Below, one piece after another: positions 49,601 through 58,808 of a stretch of 64,000 nucleotides of DNA (position 1 is its first letter; each line of letters opens with the position of its first letter). A program made the translations under genes and the position numbers. Origin of the DNA: Hemibagrus wyckioides (Eukaryota; Chordata; Actinopteri; Siluriformes; Bagridae); NCBI RefSeq assembly GCF_019097595.1, contig NC_080711.1:10983928-11047927 (forward strand), in the 5' to 3' direction. The notes beneath the pieces are model-generated. The model saw nothing but the letters and a program-made list of their open reading frames with translations, did no database searches and was not told the DNA's origin.

Positions 49601-52600
49601 ACTTCAAAGCAGGAACAATCTTTTAAACTTATATAACGACAGAATATGGAACGACGGTCAAAAACTGTATTGCTCCGTCTCTTGCTTGCTACACCACTGA
49701 CCCGGATATGACGTCTTAGTCACCTCATCAGTTAACAAGGACATAATAAAGCACATGTAATAACAGTATAAACATTCTTAAAGGTCATATAAAAAAAAAT
49801 ACAAATGCAGTAATACCAATTTTAACAATATACTTCAATATACTCATATTTACATAATGTCTAGTATGGCTCTAACAATATGTAAAACAGCATGTGATGC
49901 AAAAACATACAGTGATGTACTGTTCAGGTGTAGTTGCATAGATAACATCTGTAATAAAATAGTTAAATATACAATATTTACCAACACATTCGTTCCATCT
50001 TATTATGCTTTTAAGGTATTATACATATTTTGTGAATTATTTATGAAAATGCACTAAACTTAACACTATTTATTACAATGCATTGTATATTGGTTCATGA
50101 ATAGCTGATTGGAAAGAAATTCTTAGTATGCTCTATGTCTATTAAGTGTGGATAATGATGTTATTCATGCTTGATATCTAGTAGTAGTAATGGAATTGTG
50201 GTGTAATCGTAAGAAGTCATCTGGATTAAAATACATATCCGAAGCTTTGACGTCCAAACGCTACAGGATATAGATAGACTTTGTTGTAATGAGAACCAAG
50301 TACATTTACAATTCTCGCATTTGGCAGATGTCCTTATCCAGAGCGACATACACTTTTATCTCATTTTATACAACTGAGAGTTAAGGGCCTTGCTCAGGGG
50401 CCTAGCAGTGGTACCTTGGTGGACCTGGATTTCAAACTCACACCCTTCTGATCAGTATTCCAACATCTTAACCACTAAGCTACCACGTCCACACTAAGTA
50501 GGAAACTGGATGGAGGATCAGGAGCACTACCTGCAGTGAGGTGCCCTGCACTGGAGCTGTGGATGTAGCCAGAGACGTGATGCACGGAGACGCTACTGTA
50601 GTTACCATAGTCACGTCCGGCTTCAGGGTGGTGAGGAGGAGAGATTCTGCTTTGATGAACTGAGGCTGCAACAAAACCTGCATCACACACACACAATTAC
50701 TCACAAGGTGTAATACAGACCTCAGTAAATGTCACAGCATGTACATGTTTTCACACTCACAGGAACTTGCTGGACGTGAGTCTGTGCTGGAGGACTGGAG
50801 GAGGTGGTGAGGATTGGAGATGTGGACAGACTCTGGACCTGAGCCTGAATGGCTACCGGCTGAATGCTCTGTGGAGAGCTGGCAACACTGGGCACTGGCT
50901 GGGGAGAGCCCTGCTGAGGGACTACTGCAAAATGTACAATTTAAGTGTTATTCCTTGTGTTTAAAATTCTTCCTTTCACATAAAAATCTGATTTGAGTTG
51001 AACTTTGATCATTATTATGTTTTATTTCCTATGTCACTTTCATCTTATCCTCATTTGGAAGAATCTTAAGATTACATCACAACTTTTGGGGGTAGTTAAG
51101 CTGAACTACAGAACCACTTCATAGCGTCTCTTACTTAAATCATAACTTAATTAAGGAGCTCAGATAACCACCAACACCAAAATCTCCAGCTCTCTACTTA
51201 TGCAATTTGTAGCACTGTCTGTGAATATTATATCTAGGATCTTAGCATTTTTGCCCTTTAATAAAGCATTCACTTAAGAGTCCCATTAGGATTTGAAAGA
51301 GGCTGTTGAATTATTTCAGAAAGATCTTTCATGTTTTTAATTGCTATTCTATATCATTTAGTTTGGTCTGCAGCAATCATAGTGATTAAACTCTAGATGT
51401 TAAAAAGCTAAACCATTACTACTATCATGGGGCTTTTATTTAGACCAGGAACTGAATAAATATTAGCAAGTTTTGGGCAAAACAATTAGCTGAATCGAAC
51501 AATTAAAATAAGGCAAGAAGGTTTTAAGAAGGTAAATGACCCTTCAATCAATGCTAACAACTCAAAGGGATAATAGATATTATCAGGATTTAGAATCTAT
51601 GAAATATAGCCCAAGATGTTTAATACACCTTTTTTCATTCCTACATCCTGTGGCATCTTTTATTTTAACGACATATTGTTTTTAATTACCTCATTATTTT
51701 TATAAATCAGGCTAAGTATATAATTAATCAGTTTGAGTCATTATAAAACATAATATCCTGATAAACTCTAGTGTATAAGTAGCTTCAGATGCCTGATCAT
51801 TTGTTCTGCTACAAACCCAATCTAAACGTAATAATAAGACAATCAGGCTAAAATAAATGCTGTAAGAAATTGCGCATTTCATATAAAATAAATCTGACTC
51901 AAGGCTTTATCTTCACTATTTCATGACTAATATGCAATCAGTGCCTCTCACTTTATATTCACCTGCAAGTCAGTGATATCACCTACATGGATGAGTCAGA
52001 CTCCGATCAAACTACGTGTCTGTGTACATTGACCTGTTCTCTGGCCTTTGCATCACTTTCCCATGGTGAGATCGAATTTGACCTGCTTATGAACAGACTC
52101 ACACACAGGGGCACAGAGTGCATTACACTGATGGTCTTAGAACTAAACACAGCAGCTTGATAACAATATGGAGCAAAGGGCCACTCCGCCTCCCTTCCTT
52201 TCTAACACATTTTCGAGTCAGAGGAGTGTTGAATTAGAAAAGATGCTTTCTATTGTCCTGAACATTGTCACAGAAACACCAGTTCAAGTAGATGTACTGA
52301 AGAAGGTGACTATCCTGCCTCAACAGCTGCTACAGGAGCGGTAATATACACATATGTAAATCACATGGCAGTCAAATTTCGACATACACTGTCGTGGAAG
52401 AGTTTTCTTCTTTTTTTTTGTAAGTGGTTTTAAACATAAAGTGGTGAAAAATGGTGAATAAGTCCAAACTATTTCCTTTTCTAAAAGCTTTACTGTTTTC
52501 CTAATGAACAGTCTGGGCATCATTTCAATCAGCTTCATGTGAGCTTCTCAATGTTCCAAAAAACTACTTGTTGAGGGAAAAAATTAATTTTGTGTGAAAA

Positions 52601-55600
52601 CTACTTGTTAAAATAGACTTGGATTCTGTAATAAATCTATACACAGACATTTACATTCCCTATTAACATTGGTCTTAGAAACAAGTTTCAACCATAAGCC
52701 AAAACACCTTTAAGAGAACAATAAATGTATATTTAGTCTTTTTAACTGGTATTTGTTATTATTACATTTTACACAATGACAATATGAACATCATTTCTAG
52801 ATGATGTAACTTGATCTAGCATGATAAGACAAATAATCTAGGAAATAAATAATCTACTACAAGCTTATTGCTTAAAAATAAATGATAATAACACAAGCAC
52901 TTATACCATTGTATCCATTCTGGTTTGTGTAGGTAGTCACAGGCTGTTGAGGGCTTGAGGAGAATGTAGGGCTCTGGGGAGCCTGGCTTGGTGGGTGAAG
53001 TACAGGTTGAGCTGTTGGAGCTTTGGGCTGCTTAACCTGACTTGGGGTCACAGGAGTAGAGGTCACCTGGGTGGAGGGAGATTGCTGAAAGTTTGGGGCG
53101 TGGAAGGTCTTGTCCGGGGTGGAGGAGTTGCGGCTGACCGGGGGACCCAGCAGAGCATCCAGATGTGGGCTGTTGCTCAGGATAGACGAGGTGGAGGAAG
53201 AGGTGGAGGAAGTGTGAGAAGTGGGAGCCAAGCTGGAAGAAGCCAAGGCTGAAAGGTCGTGTGTTGGAGCTGGGGGTGGTGGAAAGGAGGTGTGATCAAA
53301 CAAGCTGCCGAACTCCATCTCCTGGTTGTGGATGAGCTGGAGCATATCTGGGAGAGAATAAAAGAGACAAGATATTGAGAAATGGTTATTTAAATGGGAG
53401 AAGTAAAAGCGACTCACTATATGGTTTAAAGGTTGTGGACACCTGACCATCACAACCATTTTGTGGGCCTTCCCTAAATGTTTGCTCCAAAGTTGGAAGC
53501 ACACAATAGTTTAGAATGTCTTGGTATGCTGTAGCACTTAAAATTCGCTTTCACTGAAACTAAGGGCCCAAACCTGGAAGCATGACAATGCCCCGTGCAC
53601 AAAGCGATGTTCTGGAAGAAGTCAAATGACCTCAACAGAGCCTGGTACGAAACGTCACTCAGCACCTTTGGTATGAACTGAAACACCAATTGCACTCAGA
53701 AACGCTTCAACCATCATCAATGTCTGAAGTCATTAATGCTCTTGTGGCTGAGTGAGCACAAATCCCTTCAGCCGTGATGGCAAATCTAGTAGAAAACCTT
53801 TTTGCGGAAAAGGGGAGGTTATTACACCAAAAAATAGGGATCAAGTCCATGTTTAAAAATGTTCAACAAGCACATATGGGTGTGACAGTCCGGGCTCCAC
53901 AAACTTTTAGCGATAAAGTGTGCACCAAAATACAATTGTGCAACAACAAAAAAAAAAGCTATTTTCAGCTATTCATCAGTTTTGAAAATGAAATTCTGTA
54001 TGATTCTTTGGAATAAAGTTCCTGAGCTACCGCAACCAGTTTGCTGATCACTCAAGCAGGTAATGTTGGTTTACAGGGCACAGTGAGGAGACTGCTAATA
54101 GCACAGGAATGGATTTTGCATTCAGGGCACAGAAACCGGCTGGCGAAGCTCATTAACTTTCTTAAGCTCTGGAACAATCATACAAATACTCCAAGGAGGA
54201 ATTATTCCAATGCTAAATTCCCCAAGTGCTGTGGTATTTCAGATACCTTGCAAATACGGCTTTTCTCGCAAACTTTATTTAATGAAGTGTAACATTATGA
54301 GATATTTAAAGCTTCTTTTTAAATGAAGTATGAACTGTCAGAAATAGCAGAGTAGTCAGTACTACACACAGACAGCCTCAGTGTCTGAAGGTTAGCTCTT
54401 TATTTGTTAGCTCTGAAGCTATGTGTCGATCTTTTGTAATAACTGAATGCAATCTACATGGTTTGCTTTGTTATTATTAATGAAACCAACAACATCTTAA
54501 ATTTGCATGTATTCAGCATGTCTTTCACACACAGGTCTGTGTGCACAATCCTAACAGGAATCTGTTCACCACTGTTTTGGATGAGGTGATCGCTCTCGAC
54601 CAATCAGGGAGCGCGCGAGCGCAGCAGCACAGTCACACACGCGGTGGGAGGAGCGCGTGCCGAGCTCTACTGACAACGGGTTACTATCGGACACGGGGGT
54701 TATTCGCGGTTATCCAGCTTGGTTATGTGCAACGGGGCGAGATTTAGAGAAAAAGCCATCATGCATACTGGAAAAAAATAGGTCATGGCACATCATATCA
54801 TAATTTTATATCACCGTAACGTATTAAATGCGGATATATATTTTTTGTAATGACCAACAGGCACATTTTAATTATTTGTGAATTTAAAAAAAAATAAAAT
54901 AAAATGGAAATTTATTCAGATTTTTTAAAATGCAGTGTACTGAATTGCAAACAATGATTGTGATGAACCATGCTGTTTAGCTAGCCTGACACAGTAGGGG
55001 GGGAATGAACGGAAGTAACCTCTGGTGGCGTCAGGCGTATAAGTTCGCGGGGGCGTGGCCATTAGCAATGCAACTTAGAACTCAAACAATGGACACACAT
55101 GATATATTTTTCATTATAAAACCAAGAAACCTTTTCGATTTGCCAACGCCGAGTGATTTATTAGTGTTTCAGAACCGATATATAGACACCCAGGTTTATG
55201 TGTGCTCACTATTGCAATACTAGCATCATTATAGATGCTCACGAGGCGGTTAAGCCTACAGCTTTTCCCTTCACATCGCACATTAGCTACAACATTTAGA
55301 TCATGAATGATGAAGAAATTGCACCCGCAGTTAATATGATAACATACATGTTGTAACTTCTCTCCAGTTTGTATCAGCATTTGTCTAACACGTGTACGTG
55401 TCTACATGGCTGAATTAGCTTCATCAAGCTAAAAGAAAAACAAAACCCACAGCATCTTTGAATACCGATGTAAGTAAAAACAGGTAGGTTAAAAGGACTC
55501 AAACAACCAGCTCCTCTTACCGTCAATGTCGTTCAGCAGAGCTGTGTCAATATCACTCGGATCATTTAGGGATAAACTTGGATCCAAGCTATCCAGTGAC

Positions 55601-55626
55601 GGATCGTCAAAAGGTAGATTATTCAT
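40670..55626 (-). CDS. srebf1: SREBP-1 (sterol regulatory element-binding protein 1), complete
   Basis: ER-membrane-bound transcription factor for fatty-acid and sterol synthesis genes. Nineteen coding exons join in phase to 3,372 nt, 1,123 codons plus stop (human 1a isoform 1,147). Order: acidic activation domain (1-60), Ser/Pro/Gln-rich region, bHLH-zipper (about 327-405; [14 protein letters not shown] with the SREBP-specific Tyr), VKTE sumoylation-like site (411), TPPAS phosphodegron (416-420), first membrane segment with the S2P region after DRSR (463-466) and Asn-Pro (480-481), luminal S1P site RSML (506-509), second membrane segment in exon 9, and SCAP-binding regulatory domain (about 580-1123). 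SREBF1 rather than SREBF2 is shown by [14 protein letters not shown] (SREBF2 has RTTHNIIEK) and [20 protein letters not shown]. The N-terminus is the long 1a-like form. miR-33 lies in intron 16. Confidence 0.97.
41534..41616. repeat. (CA)n microsatellite in srebf1 intron 18
   Basis: About 41 uninterrupted CA units on the + strand, hence TG on the srebf1 transcript strand, 72 bp beyond the exon 18 donor. Confidence 0.97.
41688..41799 (-). CDS. srebf1: srebf1 coding exon 18
   Basis: Encodes [20 protein letters not shown] and then [17 protein letters not shown]. Its polypyrimidine tract is a CT microsatellite of about 70 bp (41805-41875 on the opposite strand), and a TG microsatellite of about 83 bp starts 72 bp after its donor. 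Exit phase 1. Confidence 0.96.
41805..41875. repeat. (GA)n microsatellite at the srebf1 exon 18 acceptor
   Basis: About 35 GA units on the + strand. On the transcript strand it is a CU tract ending about five bases before the exon 18 acceptor AG, so it forms the polypyrimidine tract. Confidence 0.97.
43031..43225 (-). CDS. srebf1: srebf1 coding exon 17
   Basis: Encodes [20 protein letters not shown] through [20 protein letters not shown] and AMRR. 65 codons, phase 0 throughout. Acceptor GCCTGTAG, donor AGG|GTAAGA. Confidence 0.96.
43621..43694 (-). ncRNA. mir33: miR-33 precursor hairpin in srebf1 intron 16
   Basis: The minus strand holds a 74-nt hairpin. Its 5' arm (43666-43686) is identical over all 21 nt to the mature vertebrate miR-33a that I recall, with seed UGCAUUG. 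The 3' arm contains the star-like AGTGCAATGTTCCTGCAGTG. The lower stem pairs GTGGTGCATTG with CAGTGCAACAC, with a small bulge and one mismatch. The loop is about TGTGACTGAACAGAG. It is co-oriented with srebf1, so it would be processed from its intron. miR-33 is known to repress cholesterol-efflux and fatty-acid-oxidation genes, opposing export while SREBP drives synthesis. Confidence 0.96.
43854..44019 (-). CDS. srebf1: srebf1 coding exon 16
   Basis: Encodes [20 protein letters not shown] and [18 protein letters not shown]. Donor GACAAG|GTACAG. The following intron carries miR-33. Confidence 0.95.
44675..44807 (-). CDS. srebf1: srebf1 coding exon 15
   Basis: Encodes [20 protein letters not shown] and then [16 protein letters not shown]. 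The donor GA|GTAAAT sits beside a GT/CA microsatellite (44645-44668). Exit phase 2. Confidence 0.94.
44890..44999 (-). CDS. srebf1: srebf1 coding exon 14
   Basis: Encodes [20 protein letters not shown] and [13 protein letters not shown]. Acceptor GTCCTACAG, donor ACCG|GTCAGT. Confidence 0.95.
45585..45693 (-). CDS. srebf1: srebf1 coding exon 13
   Basis: Encodes [20 protein letters not shown] and then [15 protein letters not shown]. Donor AAGG|GTGAGT, exit phase 2. Confidence 0.95.
45817..45985 (-). CDS. srebf1: srebf1 coding exon 12
   Basis: Encodes [20 protein letters not shown] and [18 protein letters not shown], nearly identical to the human block. Phase 0 to 1. Confidence 0.96.
46430..46960. 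repeat. GA/GT-rich microsatellite patchwork in srebf1 intron 11
   Basis: Interspersed GAGA, GACAGACAGAC and GTGT runs, with the longest pure GA run near 46654-46688. The open frames here (Ser-Leu or Arg-Glu rich) are low-complexity translations. Confidence 0.85.
47003..47169 (-). CDS. srebf1: srebf1 coding exon 11
   Basis: Encodes [17 protein letters not shown] and [20 protein letters not shown], close to human SREBP-1. It exits in phase 0 with donor CCTCT|GTAAGA. Confidence 0.96.
47258..47519 (-). CDS. srebf1: srebf1 coding exon 10
   Basis: Encodes [20 protein letters not shown] through [18 protein letters not shown], the start of the cytosolic SCAP-binding regulatory domain. Phase 0 to 1. 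Confidence 0.96.
47660..47844 (-). CDS. srebf1: srebf1 coding exon 9 (second membrane segment)
   Basis: Encodes [20 protein letters not shown] (membrane segment 2), then [12 protein letters not shown] and [14 protein letters not shown], a block conserved in all SREBPs. Donor CCAGA|GTAAGA. Confidence 0.97.
47968..48163 (-). CDS. srebf1: srebf1 coding exon 8 (first membrane segment, S1P site)
   Basis: Encodes [20 protein letters not shown], the start of membrane segment 1, followed by Asn-Pro. The S2P-type Leu-Cys bond follows DRSR. The luminal loop contains GRSMLTVDS with the S1P consensus RxxL. Phase 0 to 1. Confidence 0.96.
48319..48473 (-). CDS. srebf1: srebf1 coding exon 7 (degron)
   Basis: Encodes [18 protein letters not shown] and [13 protein letters not shown], then [19 protein letters not shown] matches the GSK3/Fbw7 phosphodegron of human SREBP-1 (TPPPS), and VKTE fits a sumoylation consensus. 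Donor AGCAAG|GTATCT. Confidence 0.95.
48989..49103 (-). CDS. srebf1: srebf1 coding exon 6 (helix 2, zipper)
   Basis: Acceptor ATTTCAG, donor AACA|GTGAGT. It encodes [19 protein letters not shown] and then the leucine-zipper start, [13 protein letters not shown]. Phase 0 to 1. Confidence 0.96.
49212..49430 (-). CDS. srebf1: srebf1 coding exon 5 (basic region, helix 1)
   Basis: Encodes [20 protein letters not shown] and then the basic region and helix 1: [14 protein letters not shown] followed by [11 protein letters not shown]. The DNA-contacting His, Glu and Arg are present, as is the Tyr unique to SREBPs. The donor AAG|GTCTGC is weak after the GT, yet the boundary is fixed by the family (EAK|LNK). 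73 codons. Confidence 0.96.
50310..50492 (-). mobile_element. tRNA-derived SINE, copy 3, in srebf1 intron 4
   Basis: The best-preserved copy of the family. On the minus strand it starts GGACGTGGTAGCTTAGTGG (A-box TAGCTTAGTGG) and runs to a tail complementary to GCATTTGGCAGATGTCCTTA. The B-box is mutated. It is inserted in the same orientation as srebf1, about 38 bp beyond the exon 4 donor. Confidence 0.85.
50531..50677 (-). CDS. srebf1: srebf1 coding exon 4
   Basis: Acceptor GATGCAG, donor CTGCAG|GTAGTG. It encodes [19 protein letters not shown], closely matching human VLLQPHFIKADSLLL. 49 codons in phase 0. A SINE lies about 38 bp beyond its donor. Confidence 0.95.
50761..50924 (-). CDS. srebf1: srebf1 coding exon 3
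   Basis: Acceptor ATTTTGCAG, donor TTCCT|GTGAGT. It encodes a Pro/Gln/Ser-rich linker ending in [12 protein letters not shown], the counterpart of human QIQQVP. 164 nt, phase 1 to 0. Confidence 0.93.
50941..52900. other. srebf1 intron 2, nothing recognised
   Basis: AT-rich intron sequence between coding exons 3 and 2. No repeat family or RNA gene was recognised. Confidence 0.5.
52907..53347 (-). CDS. srebf1: srebf1 coding exon 2
   Basis: Acceptor CTCCCAG, donor AATG|GTATAA. It encodes [17 protein letters not shown], finishing the acidic activation domain, then a Ser/Thr/Pro/Gln-rich low-conservation region. 441 nt, phase 1 to phase 1. Confidence 0.95.
53415..53925. mobile_element. Degenerate Tc1-type fold-back fragment in srebf1 intron 1
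   Basis: The ends AGGTTGTGGACACCTGACC and the complement of CTCCACAAACTTTTAGCG resemble degenerate Tc1 termini. The left half (TCTTGGTATGCTGTAGCAC) is transposase sequence in minus orientation. The right half (GCATGACAATGCCCCGTGC, then CATTAATGCTCTTGTGGCTG) is transposase sequence in plus orientation. This looks like an inverted composite rather than a simple deletion. No coding capacity. Confidence 0.65.
54575..54740 (-). promoter_or_regulatory. CpG-rich patch in srebf1 intron 1: candidate internal promoter
   Basis: A GC- and CpG-rich island inside an AT-rich intron (for example GGGAGCGCGCGAGCGCAGC). It contains a CCAAT box (54600-54604) and, 9 bp away, ATCACCTCAT on the minus strand (54581-54590), which matches the sterol element ATCACCCCAC at 8 of 10 positions. 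In mammals the SREBP-1c promoter lies in the corresponding intron. I did not find a convincing alternative first exon with a donor downstream, so the role is inferred. Confidence 0.35.
55521..55626 (-). CDS. srebf1: srebf1 coding exon 1
   Basis: The ATG is the only start in frame with the activation domain. It encodes [15 protein letters not shown] through LNDID, a long acidic N-terminus like SREBP-1a. Donor GACG|GTAAGA, phase 1. Confidence 0.95.
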
Positions 55627-55990
55627 TTTTCCCCCCGCAGATTCGCTTCTCTCTCACTACAGCTGACTTGTACGATATTAATATCCAAAGACAAAACGTT
55701 ATTCCATATAAACTCGAAACTTCTCGCAAGTAGGACCCAGCAGTACGTGCAGGTACATTTGTTTCTAACAGAATGTTCAGAAAAATCCAACTTTTGTTTT
55801 TTCTTTTAATCTGTCAATATCCTGCCTGCTGCCATTTCCACACTGGCGTACAAGACAAACTTGTCTAAACAGTTGAGTTAAGTCGGTGCAGGCGCGTGCT
55901 AACGGGGCGAGCAAACCCGAGAGAAACCGACGCGTGAGTGACACCTCCTGCGACCAATCAAAGCACAGCTCTCGCCCTACGTCACGCTTC
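55627..55990 (-). promoter_or_regulatory. srebf1 5'UTR and proximal promoter
   Basis: A CpG-containing region directly upstream of the start codon. It includes a CCAAT box (55954-55958) and a CRE-like TACGTCA (55978-55984), 19 bp apart. No TATA box was seen. The transcription start is not resolved and is probably between about 55700 and 55940. Confidence 0.6.
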
Positions 55991-56489
55991 CCACGCTACC
56001 TTTCAGTATGTTAACGATGTTCCAATGATCTTCGTGGGTTAAATTGTAGGACGTTAGGGTACCCTAATTCGCTCCCTGTGGAGACCCGGGCCTATAAATA
56101 AACAAATATGAAGTTTGTTTTGTTTTTTTGTCTTTATTTATTTAAAAAAAAATGTCCGGTTTTCTGGCTAGGTTCTAGAGTGGCATTATAGATATGATTA
56201 GGCAAGTAGAAATACACCAACACGTCGGGGAATGTACTATTATTGTAACTATGATTATACAAAATTATCATATTGATTCGATTAAACATAGATCTTAAGC
56301 ATTTTCAATAAAAAGTAATGACTAAAATTAAGCAGCAATTCGCTTGTTTACAATACGTCAAACCCTATTCTGACAGCCGCGGTGGGTATGTCTTTTTCAT
56401 CCAATCATAATGCTCAAGGGGAGGGCTTCGAAGTGTCAAGCTTCTCTGATCTGCAGACTCGACTCCGCCTGTAGAACCAGAGAAACTGG

Positions 56490-56521
56490 CCAATAGGAAG
56501 GCAGGAATAGAATGGGGTGAT
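56490..56521 (-). promoter_or_regulatory. Sterol response element paired with an NF-Y (CCAAT) site
   Basis: The minus strand reads ATCACCCCA (56513-56521), identical to the first nine bases of the LDLR SRE-1 (ATCACCCCAC). A CCAAT box lies at 56490-56494, leaving 18-19 bp between the sites, the spacing known for SREBP/NF-Y co-operation. A CRE-like TGACATCA follows at 56523-56530 and another CCAAT is at 56401-56405. About 0.9 kb upstream of the srebf1 start codon. Autoregulation by SREBP is inferred from the arrangement. Confidence 0.55.
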
Positions 56522-56530
56522 ATGACATCA

Positions 56531-57960
56531 CGAATGTGGCTCCCGTGGTTACATCATGCATTTTAGCTTAGAATAATAAATAATAATAATAATACAAATA
56601 AAAGGTTACTGCATGAGGAAGAATAAAAAAAAAAGATAAATAATAACACAGTAACAAAATTGATTATTTATGATTCTATAAATTATAATCCATCATATAA
56701 TATGATGCATTTGCCTATTTTTTAATAGTGAACTATTTTGTTTAATAAATATATGTTCAAATATAAAACTAATATTGAGAGAAACAGTTTGATCGCTATG
56801 TGATGATGCTAAATGACTTTTCTAAACAAAATCATTAGAATAAAATCTAGAGAAATGAAAGAAAAGAACAGCTGAAATAAGGTGAAATAAGGTGAAGTGG
56901 GTCAATGACCGACAATAACACAGGCTGAATAGAGGAGCCGGTTCTCAAGCTTCACTCATATTTTGTGGGCACGTGCAGCGCCTCCATTAGTCTGCACGAG
57001 CCAAAATAAAAACTTAATAAAAGCATAAAAACTCTTCTTTTTCTACATACAGATTTTTTTTTTTAAAGTTATTTGGGTTAAATATTTATGTTTTGACAAA
57101 TTTACACATGATATTCAGTTTTGAATCCACTGACCTCTTAAACAAGCTACAAGTTCAGTAATATTATTCAATATTTTCTGTAATGTAATTGTCTAAGTTG
57201 AATAATAATTGCCAAAATATGCAACTGACATACAATGGAGATTTTATTTTATAGTGAAAATATTTCACGTCAATAATAAACATGATTTCTAGACAACTGT
57301 CTGTTGACATTTACCGAAATGTACACCGAAACGTTAGCTTGTAGTTACAAAACAAAACAACAACAAAAAAAGACTTCATTTTTGTGAACGTTCCTTGTCA
57401 ATTTTCATATAAACCATAAGCTAAAGTATTAATGGTTTCAAAAACAATGTTGACTTTAACCAAAATAACCAGAACGTTATGAAACGGTTCCTAAAATAAA
57501 ATAATGAAAGGGGAACCAAATGCTAATGTTAGGGAACCATTTTGTGTTTGCTGGTTGTAAGTCCACACCATAGTGATAGAGACAAAAACACCTTTGCAAG
57601 TTTGTAGAAAAATATGTGAATGAAATATTTTACAGTTGAACAAAAGCTGGAAGTTAGCGGTTAGTCAGCTCTGACAAGCTAATAGCTTTATCAGCTAATT
57701 GTCACAAGCTACATTAAAGCAGGTGTTCAGTACAGAGATGTTTTGTCTAGATGTGTTTGGATATTGTTGATTGCTTCCTGTGCTTGTAGCTACGAGAATT
57801 ACATGTTTGTCAGGAACAACAGGATGAGCTGGATTGTGCGGCATTTTTATTTTAAAGAAATATATATTGATTTAAAATCTAGTTTAAATGTGGCCTGTAA
57901 TGTATCTTTGCTTTATTAAACTACTCCAAGTGTATTATTTACCTGATATTCTGTACACAA
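56531..57960. other. AT-rich intergenic DNA upstream of srebf1
   Basis: Contains an AAT run near 56574-56596 and an E-box CACGTG at 56970-56975. No gene was recognised. Confidence 0.5.
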
Positions 57961-58019
57961 CTGAACATGTTACCATCGTGGTGTGTATATGTTGTGTGAT
58001 TTTAAGCATACAGCTACAT

Positions 58020-58603
58020 CAGTAATCTCAAACATCGTCAAAACTAAAGAGATGGTTTTTGACTTTAGGAGAGCATGTAGTGGCCATTCTCCGTTACGCA
58101 TCGCCAGATCCTCTGTGGAGATCATCAAGAGCACAGAATTCATTGGTGTTCATCTGGCATTGGTGTTCACCTGGCCACTCAACACCGGCTCCATCACCAA
58201 GAAATCCCAGCAGTGTCTCTACTTCCTATGGAGGCTGAGGAAAGCCCATCTCCTTCCCCCGATCCTGACCACCTTCCACAGAGGGACCATTGAGAGCATC
58301 CGGAGCAGCTGTATCGCTGCCTGGTTTGGGAATTGCACCGTCTCGGATCGCAAGACCCTGCAGCAGATAGTCAGGACAGCTGAGAAGATCGTTGGAGTCT
58401 CTCTTCCCTTTATTACGGACATTTACACCACACGCTGCATCCACAAAGCCAACAGCATTGTGAATGACCCCACACACCCCTCACACTCACTTTTCACGCT
58501 CCTGCCATCTGGAAAGAGATACCAAAGCATTCGGACCCTCACAACCAGACTGTGTAACAGTTTCTTTCCTCAAGCCATCAGGCTCCTCAACATCCAGAAC
58601 TGA
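58020..58603 (+). pseudogene. LINE reverse transcriptase, C-terminal fragment
   Basis: The frame reads [31 protein letters not shown], then [40 protein letters not shown] and FTLLPSGKRYQSIRTLTTRL, the typical end of a fish CR1/L2-type RT. The catalytic palm and endonuclease domains are absent, so it is not functional. It carries no frameshift over about 195 residues, so it is not very old. Confidence 0.85.
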
Positions 58604-58616
58604 AACTCTATCAACA

Positions 58617-58652
<36 letters not shown>

Positions 58653-58808
58653 TACACTCAACCGTGTGAAATTCAACACGTACATCTATAACTCCACTCT
58701 CATTTTAATTTTCTACATTTTGTACACTTATTCAGTTGCTGATACTGCTATATTTGCACACTTTAAACTGTCACCTACTGCTGCTATACATATATATGTT
58801 TACAAACA

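Noticed and set aside
53348..54600. A specific SREBP-1c first exon (short Met-Asp-type start with donor)
   Set aside because: No minus-strand ATG with a suitable phase-1 donor and 1c-like residues was found downstream of the CpG patch.
40670..55626. SREBF2 (and hence the TCF20-SREBF2-TOM1 block)
   Set aside because: [14 protein letters not shown], the [19 protein letters not shown] block and the TTVAST end fit SREBF1. The RAI1 C-terminus (GCIF...CPKH) and the TOM1L2 ending also fit the SREBF1 paralogon.
58020..58603. Functional LINE reverse transcriptase gene
   Set aside because: Only the C-terminal end is present; endonuclease and RT catalytic motifs are absent.
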